A stretch of 64,000 nt of DNA from Amycolatopsis sp. WQ 127309 (GTDB lineage Bacteria > Actinomycetota > Actinomycetes > Mycobacteriales > Pseudonocardiaceae). The notes beneath the pieces were generated by a model. The model had not been told where the DNA came from. It saw only the letters and a program-made list of their open reading frames with translations, and searched no databases. The stretch spans positions 2,790,001-2,854,000 of the forward strand of contig NZ_CP095481.1 in assembly GCF_023023025.1 (NCBI RefSeq), read 5' to 3'. The position numbers and the translations under genes were made by a program. Positions 40,468 to 48,823 of the stretch are shown here, piece by piece (positions within the stretch are counted from its first letter, which is position 1; each line of letters starts with the position of its first letter).

Positions 40468-41580
40468 TTGTCCGCACCCGCTCGCGGCACCCGGCCGCGC
40501 AACCGCCGCGCGCTGATCGTGGCCGCGGCCGCGGAGCTGTTCGTCCGCCGCGGCTACCCGCACGTCGCGATGGGCGACATCGCCGACGCCGTCGCGATCG
40601 GCCCGTCGGCGCTGTACCGGCACTTCCGCGGCAAGCAGGAACTGCTCGCCGCGGTGGTCGAGGACGCGTTGACCGCGCTCGCCGTCACCGACTTCGCCGA
40701 CCTGGCGGCCGGTGCGCTCGACCGGCGCGACGTCGGGATCCTGTGGCAACGCGAGTCCCGCCACCTCGAACCGGCCGAACGCCACCGCGTCGGCGAACCC
40801 TTGCGGCGGCTGGCCGGCCAGCTCACCGGGCAGCTGCGCGACCGGCGCCGGGAGCTGACCGCCGACCAGGCCGGGCTGCTGGCCTGGTCGGTGCTCGCGG
40901 TGCTGGTCAGCGTCTCCTTCCAGCGCGTCGACCTGCCGCGCCCGGCCTACGACGAGCTGATGACGTCGCTGGCCGGCGCGGTTGCCACCGTCCGGCTCCC
41001 GGACCTGGGCGAACGAGCACCGGAACGGGTCGTCGAGCCCGCGAACCGGCGTGAGCTGCTGCTGACGACCGCGACCCGGCTCTTCGCCGAGCGCGGCTTC
41101 CACAGCGTGTCCATCGAGGAGGTCGGCGCGGCGGCCGGGATCACCGGGCCGAGCGTCTACCACCACTTCGAGAGCAAGGCCGAGCTGCTGATGACGGCCC
41201 TGCGCACCGGGGCCGACGCACTCGGCGACGGCTTGCGGACGGCGTCGCTGCCCGCCCTGCTGCGGTCGTACGCCGGGTACTCGCTGGCCCACCACGACGT
41301 CGTCGACCTGCTGATCACCGAGGTCGGGCTGCTGCCGGAACCCGAGCGGCACGAGCTGCGCCGCACCCAGCGCGAGTACGTCGAGGCCTGGGTCCGGCTG
41401 TTGGGTGACATCCACCCGGACCTGGCACGCGTGCGGGTCCAAGCCGCGCTCACGGTGGTCAACGACGTCGCCCGGACCCTGCACCTGCGCACGCTCCCGG
41501 GCGTCGAGGACGCTCTCTGCGTCATCGGATCGGCCCTGCTTGGACTGTCCGTTTCGAGTACTTCAGGGCAGACTTTGTGA
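40468..41580 (+). CDS. Double TetR-family regulator (two TetR modules in one chain)
   Basis: A 370-residue protein starting with TTG. The first TetR helix-turn-helix is at about residues 12-60 (ELFVRRGYPHVAMGDIADAV then PSALYRHFRGKQEL). A second complete one is at about 192-242 (LFAERGFHSVSIEEVGAAAG then SVYHHFESKAEL). Each is followed by a helical ligand/dimer domain. A one-chain pseudo-dimer is expected to bind paired or asymmetric operators, which fits the nested repeats ahead of the ligase. The stop codon overlaps a CRP-like site for the next gene. Confidence 0.85.
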   Translation: MSAPARGTRPRNRRALIVAAAAELFVRRGYPHVAMGDIADAVAIGPSALYRHFRGKQELLAAVVEDALTALAVTDFADLAAGALDRRDVGILWQRESRHLEPAERHRVGEPLRRLAGQLTGQLRDRRRELTADQAGLLAWSVLAVLVSVSFQRVDLPRPAYDELMTSLAGAVATVRLPDLGERAPERVVEPANRRELLLTTATRLFAERGFHSVSIEEVGAAAGITGPSVYHHFESKAELLMTALRTGADALGDGLRTASLPALLRSYAGYSLAHHDVVDLLITEVGLLPEPERHELRRTQREYVEAWVRLLGDIHPDLARVRVQAALTVVNDVARTLHLRTLPGVEDALCVIGSALLGLSVSSTSGQTL

Positions 41581-41591
41581 CCTGTATCACT
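41576..41591 (+). promoter_or_regulatory. CRP-like site upstream of the GH16 gene
   Basis: TGTGA-CCTGTA-TCACT matches nine of the ten fixed positions of TGTGA-N6-TCACA and overlaps the TetR stop. It lies about 107-122 nt ahead of the GH16 start. A second imperfect inverted repeat, TTTGTTG-N7-CAACAAA, is at 41650-41670. Confidence 0.55.
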
Positions 41592-41697
41592 CTTGCTTCG
41601 TAACGCCCCTAGCGATCACTCCGCCCGGGGAGGTCTCCTCGTCACGGGCTTTGTTGTGACCCGCAACAAATCCGGTTCGACGAGGAGGTCGTCCCCG

Positions 41698-43113
41698 ATG
41701 CCCCACCTCTCCCGCACCTCGACACGGTTGGCCCTCGGCGCCCTGGCCGGCGCCGCGCTCATCGCCATCCCGCTCACCTTGCCCGCGTCGGCGTCCATCC
41801 CGCCACCGGAATCCGGCTGGACGACGGTGTTCGCCGACGACTTCACCGGCGGCTCCGGCGCCTTGTCATCCGGTTCGAACTGGATCATCGACACCGGCCA
41901 GGCCTACCCCGGCGGCCCCGGCAACTGGGGCACCGGCGAGATCCAGAACTACACGTCGAGCACGTCCAACCTCGCGCTCGACGGCTCAGGCAACCTTCGC
42001 ATCACGCCGTTGCGCGACGGCGCGGGCAACTGGACGTCCGGGCGGATCGAAACCCAGCGCACCGACTTCAAGCCGCCGTCGGGCGGGGTGATGCGGATCG
42101 AGAGCCGCATCCAGATGCCCAACGTTACCGGCGCCGCCGCGCTCGGCTACTGGCCGGCCTTCTGGGCGCTCGGCGGGCCCTACCGCGGCAACTGGTGGAA
42201 CTGGCCCGCCATCGGCGAGTTCGACATCATGGAGAACGTCAACGGGATCAACTCCGTCTGGGGCGTCATGCACTGCGGCGTTAACCCCGGCGGCCCGTGC
42301 AACGAGACCACCGGCATCGTCAACAACCGGGCCTGCCCGGGCGCGACCTGCCAGGCCGGGTTCCACACCTACCGCTTCGAATGGGACGCGAGCGTCAGCC
42401 CGCAGGTGTTCCGCTGGTTCGTCGACGGGCAGCAGTTCCACTCGGTCGGCCAGAACCAGGTCGACGCCACGACCTGGGCCAACATGACCGGCCACGCCGG
42501 CTACTTCGTGCTGCTGAACGTCGCCATCGGCGGCGCGTTCCCCAACAACAACTCCGGCACCACGACGCCGGGCGCGGGGATCGTGCCGGGGCACCCGATG
42601 GTCGTCGACTACGTCACCGTGAGCACCCGCGGCTCCGGCGGTGGCGGCACCACCACCCCGACGACACCGCCAACGACGACGACCACTCCGCCGTCCGGTG
42701 GGAGCAGCGCGTACAGCACCATCCAGGCCGAGTCGTACACCCAGCAGAACGGCCTGGCCAAGCAGACGACCACCGACACCGGCGGCGGCCAGAACATCGG
42801 CCCGGCGGGCAACGGCGACTGGGCGCTCTACCCGGGCGTTGACTTCGGCAGCAGTGCGGCGACGAACTTCCAGGCGCGCGTGGCGTCCGGTGCCGCGAAC
42901 GGGGTCAGCGGATTGGTGGAAGTCCGGCTGGACAGCTTGTCGAACGCGCCCATCGGCAGCTTCGCTGTCGGTAACACGGGCGGCTGGCAGAGCTGGCGGA
43001 CGGTCCCGGCGAACACCAGCGCCGTGACGGGCGTGCACAACGTGTACCTGACGTTCACGAGCGGCCAGCCCGCCGACTTCGTGAACCTCAACTGGTTCAC
43101 CTTCGTGCATTGA
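41698..43113 (+). CDS. Secreted GH16 endo-beta-1,3-glucanase with CBM6-type module
   Basis: A 471-residue secreted enzyme. A signal peptide covers about residues 1-33 (cut near PASASIPPP). The GH16 domain (about 40-300) has the catalytic motif GEFDIMEN, with Glu174 as nucleophile, Asp176 and Glu179 as acid/base. A Thr/Pro linker leads to a C-terminal CBM6-like module (about 335-470) with IQAESYTQQNGL, NGDWALYPGVDFG and WFTFVH. It hydrolyses laminarin or fungal beta-glucan. GAGGAGG lies 9 nt ahead of the ATG. The CRP-like site upstream suggests carbon-source control. Confidence 0.9.
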   Translation: MPHLSRTSTRLALGALAGAALIAIPLTLPASASIPPPESGWTTVFADDFTGGSGALSSGSNWIIDTGQAYPGGPGNWGTGEIQNYTSSTSNLALDGSGNLRITPLRDGAGNWTSGRIETQRTDFKPPSGGVMRIESRIQMPNVTGAAALGYWPAFWALGGPYRGNWWNWPAIGEFDIMENVNGINSVWGVMHCGVNPGGPCNETTGIVNNRACPGATCQAGFHTYRFEWDASVSPQVFRWFVDGQQFHSVGQNQVDATTWANMTGHAGYFVLLNVAIGGAFPNNNSGTTTPGAGIVPGHPMVVDYVTVSTRGSGGGGTTTPTTPPTTTTTPPSGGSSAYSTIQAESYTQQNGLAKQTTTDTGGGQNIGPAGNGDWALYPGVDFGSSAATNFQARVASGAANGVSGLVEVRLDSLSNAPIGSFAVGNTGGWQSWRTVPANTSAVTGVHNVYLTFTSGQPADFVNLNWFTFVH

Positions 43114-43202
43114 GACGAGGGGACCCGCGGGCGGCGCTTGTCGCCCGCGGGTCCCCACTTCAGGCGGACGGGGGCTGGACATTGCACTCGGCAATGGGCA
43201 GG

Positions 43203-44039
43203 ATGCGTTTCACTGTGAGTGCTCACGATGACACCCGGAAGCTCGTGGTCCTGGCTGTGGACGACGAGCCTCGAGGTCTGGACGAACTCGTCCACTGCCT
43301 GCGCAACAGCCCGCACGTGGCGAAGGTGTTCCCGGCGATCGACGCGTCGGAGGCACTGAGGCTGCTGTCGACCGACGACCCGAGGCTGCGCGAGCGCAAG
43401 GAGCGCGGCCTGCCGATCGTCGACGCCGTCTTCGCGGACATCGACATGCCCGGGTTGTCCGGGATGGAGATGTCGCGGGTGTTCGCCGCGCTCCGGCCCT
43501 CGCCCGCGCTGGTGTTCGTCACCGGGCACGCCGAAGAGGCCGTCAACGCCTTCGACCTCGGCGCGCTCGACTACGTGCTCAAGCCGTACCAGCAGGACCG
43601 CCTCGACCGCGCGATCACGCGCGTCATCGAAAAGCTGGCCTCGGCCTCGGCGCCGGCCGCCGGTGCCGTCGGCGGCGAGCCCGGCGTCAAGAACGACGAC
43701 GAGGTCATCCCGGTCGAGCTGGCCGGCACCACCAAGCTCATCCCGCGCTCCTCGGTCCGCTGGGTCGAGGCCCAGGGCGACTACGCGCGGTTGTTCACCA
43801 CCGAAGGCAGCCACCTGGTCCGCATCCCGCTGGCGCAGCTCGAGGAGCGCTGGGAGAAGGCCGGGTTCGTCCGGATCCACCGGTCGTTCCTGGTCGCGCT
43901 GCCGCTCATCACCGAGCTGCGGATGGGCCAGGGTGGCTACCAGGTCGTGATCGGCAACGAGGAGAAGGTGCTGCCGGTCAGCCGGCGGCACACCCGGGCC
44001 CTGAAGGACCGGCTGGTCGGTTCGGGCCGGAACGGCTGA
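43203..44039 (+). CDS. LytTR-family response regulator
   Basis: A 278-residue regulator. The receiver domain has Asp20-Asp21-Glu22 (VLAVDDEPRG), phospho-acceptor Asp79 in FADIDMPGLSG, and a Lys in VLKPYQ. The C-terminal LytTR domain has RSSVRWVEAQGDYARLFTTE and EKAGFVRIHRSFLVALPLI. LytTR proteins bind paired direct repeats. It lies next to two symporter gene pairs and is probably the partner of the LytS-like kinase at 35746-37065. Starts at 43194 and GTG 43215 are also in frame. Confidence 0.88.
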   Translation: MRFTVSAHDDTRKLVVLAVDDEPRGLDELVHCLRNSPHVAKVFPAIDASEALRLLSTDDPRLRERKERGLPIVDAVFADIDMPGLSGMEMSRVFAALRPSPALVFVTGHAEEAVNAFDLGALDYVLKPYQQDRLDRAITRVIEKLASASAPAAGAVGGEPGVKNDDEVIPVELAGTTKLIPRSSVRWVEAQGDYARLFTTEGSHLVRIPLAQLEERWEKAGFVRIHRSFLVALPLITELRMGQGGYQVVIGNEEKVLPVSRRHTRALKDRLVGSGRNG

Positions 44040-44052
44040 GCCGGGACCGGTC

Positions 44053-44574
44053 ATGACCGAAGACTTCTACGACCGCCGCGCGAACGGCGTGCGCGAGCCC
44101 GATCCGACGCTCGGTCGGCGCCCGCAGCGGCCGCTGCCGCAGCCGAGCGAGCAGGCCGTCGTCGAGCCGTTGCCACCCGCGCCGGACGAGCCGGCGAAGC
44201 ACGAGCAGCACGCGAAACCCAAGCGTGAACGCGTGATCCTCAGCGACCCGAAGCGCGGCGCCGGCACCCTGCGGGCCCGCGTCGAGCTGGAGGAACAGAC
44301 CAGCTGGGGGAAGCTGCTCGTCCGGGACCACCTGGTGAAGGTGCAGCTGCGGACGGCGTTGCTGCTGTCCCTGCTGGTCGTCGTGGTGTTCGGCTCGCTG
44401 CCGGTGCTGTTCTACCTGCTCCCCGGGTTCTCCCGGCTGAGCCTGGCCGGCATCCCGGTGGCGTGGCTGATCCTCGGCGTGCTGCCGTTCCCGTTCCTGT
44501 TCGGCGTCGGCCTCTGGTACAACCGGCTGGCCGAGCGCAACGAGCGCGCTTTCGTGGACATGATCGAAAACTAG
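44053..44574 (+). CDS. Small two-helix protein ahead of a symporter (DUF485-like role)
   Basis: A 173-residue protein. A polar Pro/Lys-rich cytoplasmic half is followed by two membrane helices (about residues 100-125 and 134-155) and a tail with NRLAERNERAFVDMIEN. Its layout equals the DUF485-type small subunit encoded before acetate/cation symporters. It is 31 nt upstream of the first symporter gene and 14 nt after the LytTR regulator, so all are probably one operon. Confidence 0.72.
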   Translation: MTEDFYDRRANGVREPDPTLGRRPQRPLPQPSEQAVVEPLPPAPDEPAKHEQHAKPKRERVILSDPKRGAGTLRARVELEEQTSWGKLLVRDHLVKVQLRTALLLSLLVVVVFGSLPVLFYLLPGFSRLSLAGIPVAWLILGVLPFPFLFGVGLWYNRLAERNERAFVDMIEN

Positions 44575-44604
44575 TTTCGCGCCTCCCCGTGCGAGGATTC
44601 CTCC

Positions 44605-46395
44605 GTGCAGCTGAACCCGTGGGCGTTGACCGGCATCGTGCTGGTCGCCGTGGTGACGTTCTACCTCGGTCACCGCTCTTCGCGGTCCGCCATCAGCACG
44701 CACGACTTCCTGGTCGCGCGGCGCACCGTGCGGTCGCGGCGCAACGCCGCCGCCATCTCCGGTGAGTACCTGTCCGCGGCGTCGTTCCTCGGCATCGCCG
44801 GCATCGTGCTCAAGGAGGGCGCCGACGCGCTGTGGTTCCCGATCGGCTTCACCGCCGGTTACCTCGCGCTGATGCTCTTCGTCGCCGCGCCGCTGCGGCG
44901 GTCCGGCGCGTACACGCTGCCGGACTTCCTCGAGATGCGGCTCGGCTCGATCGGCCTGCGCCGGTTCTCCACGGCGTTCGTCGTGTTCATCGGGATCCTC
45001 TACATGGTTCCGCAGCTGCAGGGCGCCGGGCTGACGCTCGCGACGATCCTGCCCGTGCCGGCCTGGGCGGGCGCGGTCGTGGTGATGGTCCTGGTGGCGT
45101 TCAACGTGATCGCCGGCGGGATGCGCGCGATCACCGTCGTCCAGGCGTTCCAGTACTGGCTCAAGCTGTTCGCGATCTCGGTGCCCGCGTTCGTGCTGTG
45201 CATGGTGTTCTTCTCCGGCGGCGGCCCGGACGGCTTCCGCCCGCTCGGCACGGCCGCCCCGCCGGTGTTCACCACCGACACCACGGTCGACGTCCAGACC
45301 GACGTCACCGTGCACGTCACCTCCGACACGTTCCTCTACGCGTACGGCTTCGCGGACAACGGCCCGGCCGCCGGGCCGACGCACTGGACCCCGCTGGCCC
45401 CGCACACGGTCGCCGAAGGCACCAAGCTGAAGTTCCTGGCCGGCACGCCGGTGCCGGTGGTCACCGACGCCGTCGCCGACAACGGGAACTGGCTGCACCC
45501 GGGGTCGGGCAGCCTGACCGACCTGCTCCAGACGTACTCGCTGATGTTCGCGACGTTCCTCGGCACCATGGGCCTGCCGCACGTGCTGGTCCGCTTCTAC
45601 ACCAACCCCGACGGCAAGGCCGCCCGCCGGACCACCGTGCACGTCCTGCTGCTGCTCGGCCTGTTCTACCTGTTCCCGACGCTGCTGGGCGCGCTGTCCC
45701 GGATGTACGTGCCGGAGCTGCTGGTCACCGGCAAGACGGACGCGGCGATCCTGCGGCTGCCCTCGGCGATGCTGCCGGGCGTCAGCGGCCAGATCCTCGG
45801 CGCGGTCACCGCGGCCGGTGCGTTCGCGGCGTTCCTGTCCAGCACGTCCGGGCTGCTGGTGAGCGTGGCCGGCGTGGTGTCGACGGACCTGCTGCCCGGC
45901 CGGGTGCGCGACTTCCGCGTGGCGACCGTGCTGGTCGCGCTGTTCCCGGTCGCCCTGGCCGTGCTGTTGCGGCCGGAGGACCTCTCGCTGTCGGTGGGGA
46001 TGACGTTCGCGCTCGCGGCGTCGACGTTCAGCCCGCTGCTGGTGCTGGGCATCTGGTGGCGCAAGCTGTCCTGGCCCGGCGCGCTGGCCGGGATGTTCGT
46101 CGGCGGCGGCCTGGTGCTGGCCGCGCTGGTCGTCAACATCGTGAGCGGCTACACCGGGGGCTGGGCGCCGTGGTTCGCCGCCCAGCCGGCGCTGATCACC
46201 GTGCCGGTCGCGTTCGTCACGACGTACCTCGTCAGCCGCGTCACGGGCTACGGCCGCCCGGACCACGTGCACGACATCATGCTGCGCCTACACGCTCCGG
46301 ACCCGCTCGGCTTCATGCACGACCGCGCTGTCGCCCGATTCGGTCAAGCCGAGGAGAAGACCCGGGTCGCCGGTCGGGGACGACACCGCAAGTAA
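44605..46395 (+). CDS. Sodium:solute symporter (SSS family), acetate/pyruvate-type 1
   Basis: A 596-residue permease with about 13 membrane helices. The family marks ISGEYLSAASFLGIAG, MGLPHVLVRFYT and SSTSGLLVSVAGVVS match the SSS/ActP group. A large extracytoplasmic loop (about residues 200-320), rich in Thr and Asp, separates helices 5 and 6 and is unusually long for this family. GTG 44605 starts the frame. The paired small subunit and LytTR regulator suggest uptake of a short monocarboxylate such as acetate or pyruvate. Confidence 0.85.
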   Translation: MQLNPWALTGIVLVAVVTFYLGHRSSRSAISTHDFLVARRTVRSRRNAAAISGEYLSAASFLGIAGIVLKEGADALWFPIGFTAGYLALMLFVAAPLRRSGAYTLPDFLEMRLGSIGLRRFSTAFVVFIGILYMVPQLQGAGLTLATILPVPAWAGAVVVMVLVAFNVIAGGMRAITVVQAFQYWLKLFAISVPAFVLCMVFFSGGGPDGFRPLGTAAPPVFTTDTTVDVQTDVTVHVTSDTFLYAYGFADNGPAAGPTHWTPLAPHTVAEGTKLKFLAGTPVPVVTDAVADNGNWLHPGSGSLTDLLQTYSLMFATFLGTMGLPHVLVRFYTNPDGKAARRTTVHVLLLLGLFYLFPTLLGALSRMYVPELLVTGKTDAAILRLPSAMLPGVSGQILGAVTAAGAFAAFLSSTSGLLVSVAGVVSTDLLPGRVRDFRVATVLVALFPVALAVLLRPEDLSLSVGMTFALAASTFSPLLVLGIWWRKLSWPGALAGMFVGGGLVLAALVVNIVSGYTGGWAPWFAAQPALITVPVAFVTTYLVSRVTGYGRPDHVHDIMLRLHAPDPLGFMHDRAVARFGQAEEKTRVAGRGRHRK

Positions 46396-46525
46396 TTCGC
46401 TGACTCGCCGTGAGAACGCATTACCCGATCGAGTGATCACCCGTCCGCTAAACGGACATCCTGCACGAATCTCAAGCGGATTTTCTACAGAAGGTCAAGC
46501 GCCCGATTGGGGGCTTACCAACCAC

Positions 46526-46552
46526 GCCGTTAACTCTTTACGGTCCGTTGGC
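46526..46552 (+). promoter_or_regulatory. Candidate LytTR direct repeats upstream of the second symporter pair
   Basis: GCCGTTAAC (46526-46534) and TCCGTTGGC (46544-46552) resemble the LytTR consensus (7/9 and 8/9 positions) but are spaced 9 bp apart rather than the usual 12-13. A further direct repeat ACAGTACG occurs at 46558-46565 and 46568-46575. Confidence 0.35.
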
Positions 46553-46601
46553 TTCAAACAGTACGGACAGTACGAAACAACGGGAAAGGTGGAGATCTTC
46601 T

Positions 46602-46952
46602 GTGAGCAGCACCGAGGAAGACGTCGGTGGCGCGGAGTCGCAGACCGAGTGGGAGAGGATCCAGGAAAGCCCCGAGTTCACCGGCCTGCGCCGGCGGTTG
46701 CGCGTCTTCGTGTTCCCGATGACGGCGTTGTTCCTGCTCTGGTACCTGCTCTACGTCCTGCTCGCCGACTACGCGCACGGGTTCATGAGCACCAGGTTGT
46801 CCGGCAACATCACCGTCGGGCTGGTCTTCGGCCTGCTGCAGTTCGTGTCGACGTTCGTCATCACGGGCCTGTACGTGCGCTACGCCAACCGGAAGCTCGA
46901 CCCGGTGGCCGACGAGATCCGCGCGAGCATCGAAGGAGACCCCGGCCGATGA
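46602..46952 (+). CDS. DUF485-family small membrane protein
   Basis: A 116-residue protein. It has a soluble N-tail (ESQTEWERIQESPEFTGLRR), two membrane helices (about residues 39-61 and 70-92) and a basic end. This is the DUF485 partner usually encoded directly before actP. GTG 46602 follows AAGGTGGAG. Its stop overlaps the symporter ATG in ATGA, so the two are translationally coupled. Confidence 0.88.
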   Translation: MSSTEEDVGGAESQTEWERIQESPEFTGLRRRLRVFVFPMTALFLLWYLLYVLLADYAHGFMSTRLSGNITVGLVFGLLQFVSTFVITGLYVRYANRKLDPVADEIRASIEGDPGR

Positions 46953-48577
46953 ACCTCGCCGCGGGCGTGGAGGGTTCCAACTCCACCCTCAACATCATCA
47001 TCTTCCTGGTCTTCGTCGCGATCACGCTGGTGATCGTGTTCCGGGCCAGCCGCAACACCAAGACGGCGTCCGACTACTACGCCGCCGGGCGAGCGTTCAC
47101 CGGCCCGCAGAACGGCATCGCGATTTCCGGTGACTATCTTTCGGCGGCGTCGTTCCTCGGCATCGCGGGCGCGATCGCGGTCAACGGCTACGACGGCTTC
47201 CTCTATTCGATCGGCTTCCTGGTCGCTTGGCTCGTCGCGCTGCTGCTGGTCGCGGAACTGCTGCGCAACACCGGCAAGTTCACGATGGGCGACGTGCTCG
47301 CGTTCCGGATGAAACAACGTCCGGTGCGCGCCGCCGCGGCCGTCTCGACGCTGGCCGTTTCGTTCTTCTACCTGCTCGCGCAGATGGCGGGCGCGGGTGG
47401 TCTGGTCAACCTGCTGCTCGGCATCGACAGCGAGCTCGGGCAGGACCTGGTGATCGCCGTGGTCGGCGTGATCATGATCCTGTACGTCTTGATCGGCGGC
47501 ATGAAGGGCACCACCTGGGTGCAGATCATCAAGGCCGCGCTGCTGATCGTCGGCGCGTTCGCGATGACGCTGTGGGTGCTGGGGAAGTACGGCTTCAACC
47601 TGTCCGACCTGTTCCAGGCCGCCGTCGACAAGGGCGGCAAGGGCGGCGCGGCGCTGCTCGACCCGGGCAAGCAGTACGGCAAGACCGGCACGACCAAGCT
47701 GGACTTCCTGTCGCTCGGCGTCGCGCTGGTGCTGGGCACCGCCGGTCTGCCGCACGTGCTGATGCGCTTCTACACCGTCCCCACGGCCAAGGACGCGCGG
47801 CGCTCGGTGGTCTGGGCCATCGTGCTGATCGGCATCTTCTACCTGTTCACGCTGGTGCTGGGCTACGGCGCCGGCGCGATCGTCGGGCCGGAGAAGATCG
47901 CGAAGGCCCCGGGCACGACGAACTCCGCGGCGCCGCTGCTGGCGCTGGAGCTGGGCGGCCCGGTGCTGCTCGGGTTCATCTCCGCCGTCGCGTTCGCCAC
48001 GATCCTCGCGGTGGTGGCGGGCCTGACGATCACGGCGTCGGCGTCCTTCGCGCACGACGTCTACGCCAGCGTGGTGAAGCGGGGCAAGCCGGCGCCGGGC
48101 TCGGAGGTGCGCGTCGCGCGGATCACCGCGCTGGTGATCGGCGCGGTCGCGATCGTCGGCGGCATCCTGGCGAAGACGCAGAACGTGGCGTTCCTCGTGG
48201 CCCTGGCGTTCGCGGTGGCGGCGTCGGCGAACCTGCCGACGATCCTCTACTCGCTGTTCTGGAAGCGGTTCAACACCCAGGGCGCGCTGTGGTCGATCTA
48301 CGGCGGTCTGCTGGTGACGATCGTGCTGATCGTGTTCTCGCCGGCGGTCTCCGGGAAGCCGGTGGACGCCAAGACGGGCAAGAGCGCGTCGATGATCCAG
48401 GGCGTCGACTTCCACTGGTTCCCGCTCGACAACCCGGGGCTGTTCTCGATCCCGATCGCGTTCTTCCTCGGCTGGCTGGGCACGGTCCTGTCGAAGGAGC
48501 ACAACAAGAAGAAGTACGCCGAGATGGAGGTCCGGGCCTTGACGGGCGCGGGCGCCGAAAAAGCCGTCTCGCACTAG
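46949..48577 (+). CDS. ActP/MctC-type cation:acetate symporter 2
   Basis: A 542-residue SSS-family permease with 13 predicted helices. DYYAAGRAFTGPQNGIAISG, DYLSAASFLGIAGAIAVNGY, GTAGLPHVLMRFYTVPTAKD and GLTITASASFAHDVYASV are hallmarks of ActP/MctC acetate-pyruvate-propionate symporters. It imports monocarboxylates with Na+ or H+. It ends 12 nt before a terminator. Confidence 0.92.
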   Translation: MNLAAGVEGSNSTLNIIIFLVFVAITLVIVFRASRNTKTASDYYAAGRAFTGPQNGIAISGDYLSAASFLGIAGAIAVNGYDGFLYSIGFLVAWLVALLLVAELLRNTGKFTMGDVLAFRMKQRPVRAAAAVSTLAVSFFYLLAQMAGAGGLVNLLLGIDSELGQDLVIAVVGVIMILYVLIGGMKGTTWVQIIKAALLIVGAFAMTLWVLGKYGFNLSDLFQAAVDKGGKGGAALLDPGKQYGKTGTTKLDFLSLGVALVLGTAGLPHVLMRFYTVPTAKDARRSVVWAIVLIGIFYLFTLVLGYGAGAIVGPEKIAKAPGTTNSAAPLLALELGGPVLLGFISAVAFATILAVVAGLTITASASFAHDVYASVVKRGKPAPGSEVRVARITALVIGAVAIVGGILAKTQNVAFLVALAFAVAASANLPTILYSLFWKRFNTQGALWSIYGGLLVTIVLIVFSPAVSGKPVDAKTGKSASMIQGVDFHWFPLDNPGLFSIPIAFFLGWLGTVLSKEHNKKKYAEMEVRALTGAGAEKAVSH

Positions 48578-48588
48578 CTCCACGTCAC

Positions 48589-48627
48589 GAAGGGGCCTTC
48601 CGCACTGGCGTGCGGAAGGCCCCCTTC
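48589..48627 (+). terminator. Terminator after the second symporter
   Basis: GAAGGGGCCTTCCGCAC (48589-48605) pairs with the segment ending CCCCTTC (48610-48627), with one bulged C and a short loop, directly after the operon. Confidence 0.8.
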
Positions 48628-48645
48628 GCCGTGTCGACCCCGCCA

Positions 48646-48702
48646 ATCACGCGAGATCCGCCCCCAATCACGCGAGATCCGTCTCTGATCACGCGAGATC
48701 CG
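48646..48702 (+). repeat. Three copies of ATCACGCGAGATCCG at exact 21-bp period
   Basis: ATCACGCGAGATCCG is identical at 48646-48660, 48667-48681 and 48688-48702. The core ATC-A-CGCG-A-GAT is nearly palindromic. A 21-bp period puts all copies on one helix face. The spacers are not conserved. Confidence 0.75.
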
Positions 48703-48734
48703 GGTTCCCGCACCCGGATCCGGCCGCGCTTTCC

Positions 48735-48782
48735 GGCACGAACGGCCCGTTCGTGCCTCTTCCGTCGCGAACGGACCGTTCG
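48735..48782. repeat. Two palindromes with GAACGG/CCGTTC cores
   Basis: GGCACGAACG-GCC-CGTTCGTGCC (48735-48757) and CGAACGG-A-CCGTTCG (48768-48782) follow the 21-bp repeat array. They share the core CGAACGG/CCGTTCG. They could be paired hairpins, or one REP-like element. Confidence 0.6.
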
Positions 48783-48823
48783 TACGCACACCTCACACGC
48801 GGGCAACGCCCTGACATGGCAGC

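Noticed and set aside
43978..46272. 764-codon minus-strand open frame over the first symporter
   Set aside because: It is Arg/Gln/His-rich nonsense opposite a clear SSS transporter; no start signal.
48646..48702. CRISPR array
   Set aside because: Repeats are 15 bp with 6-bp spacers, far too short, and no cas genes are present.
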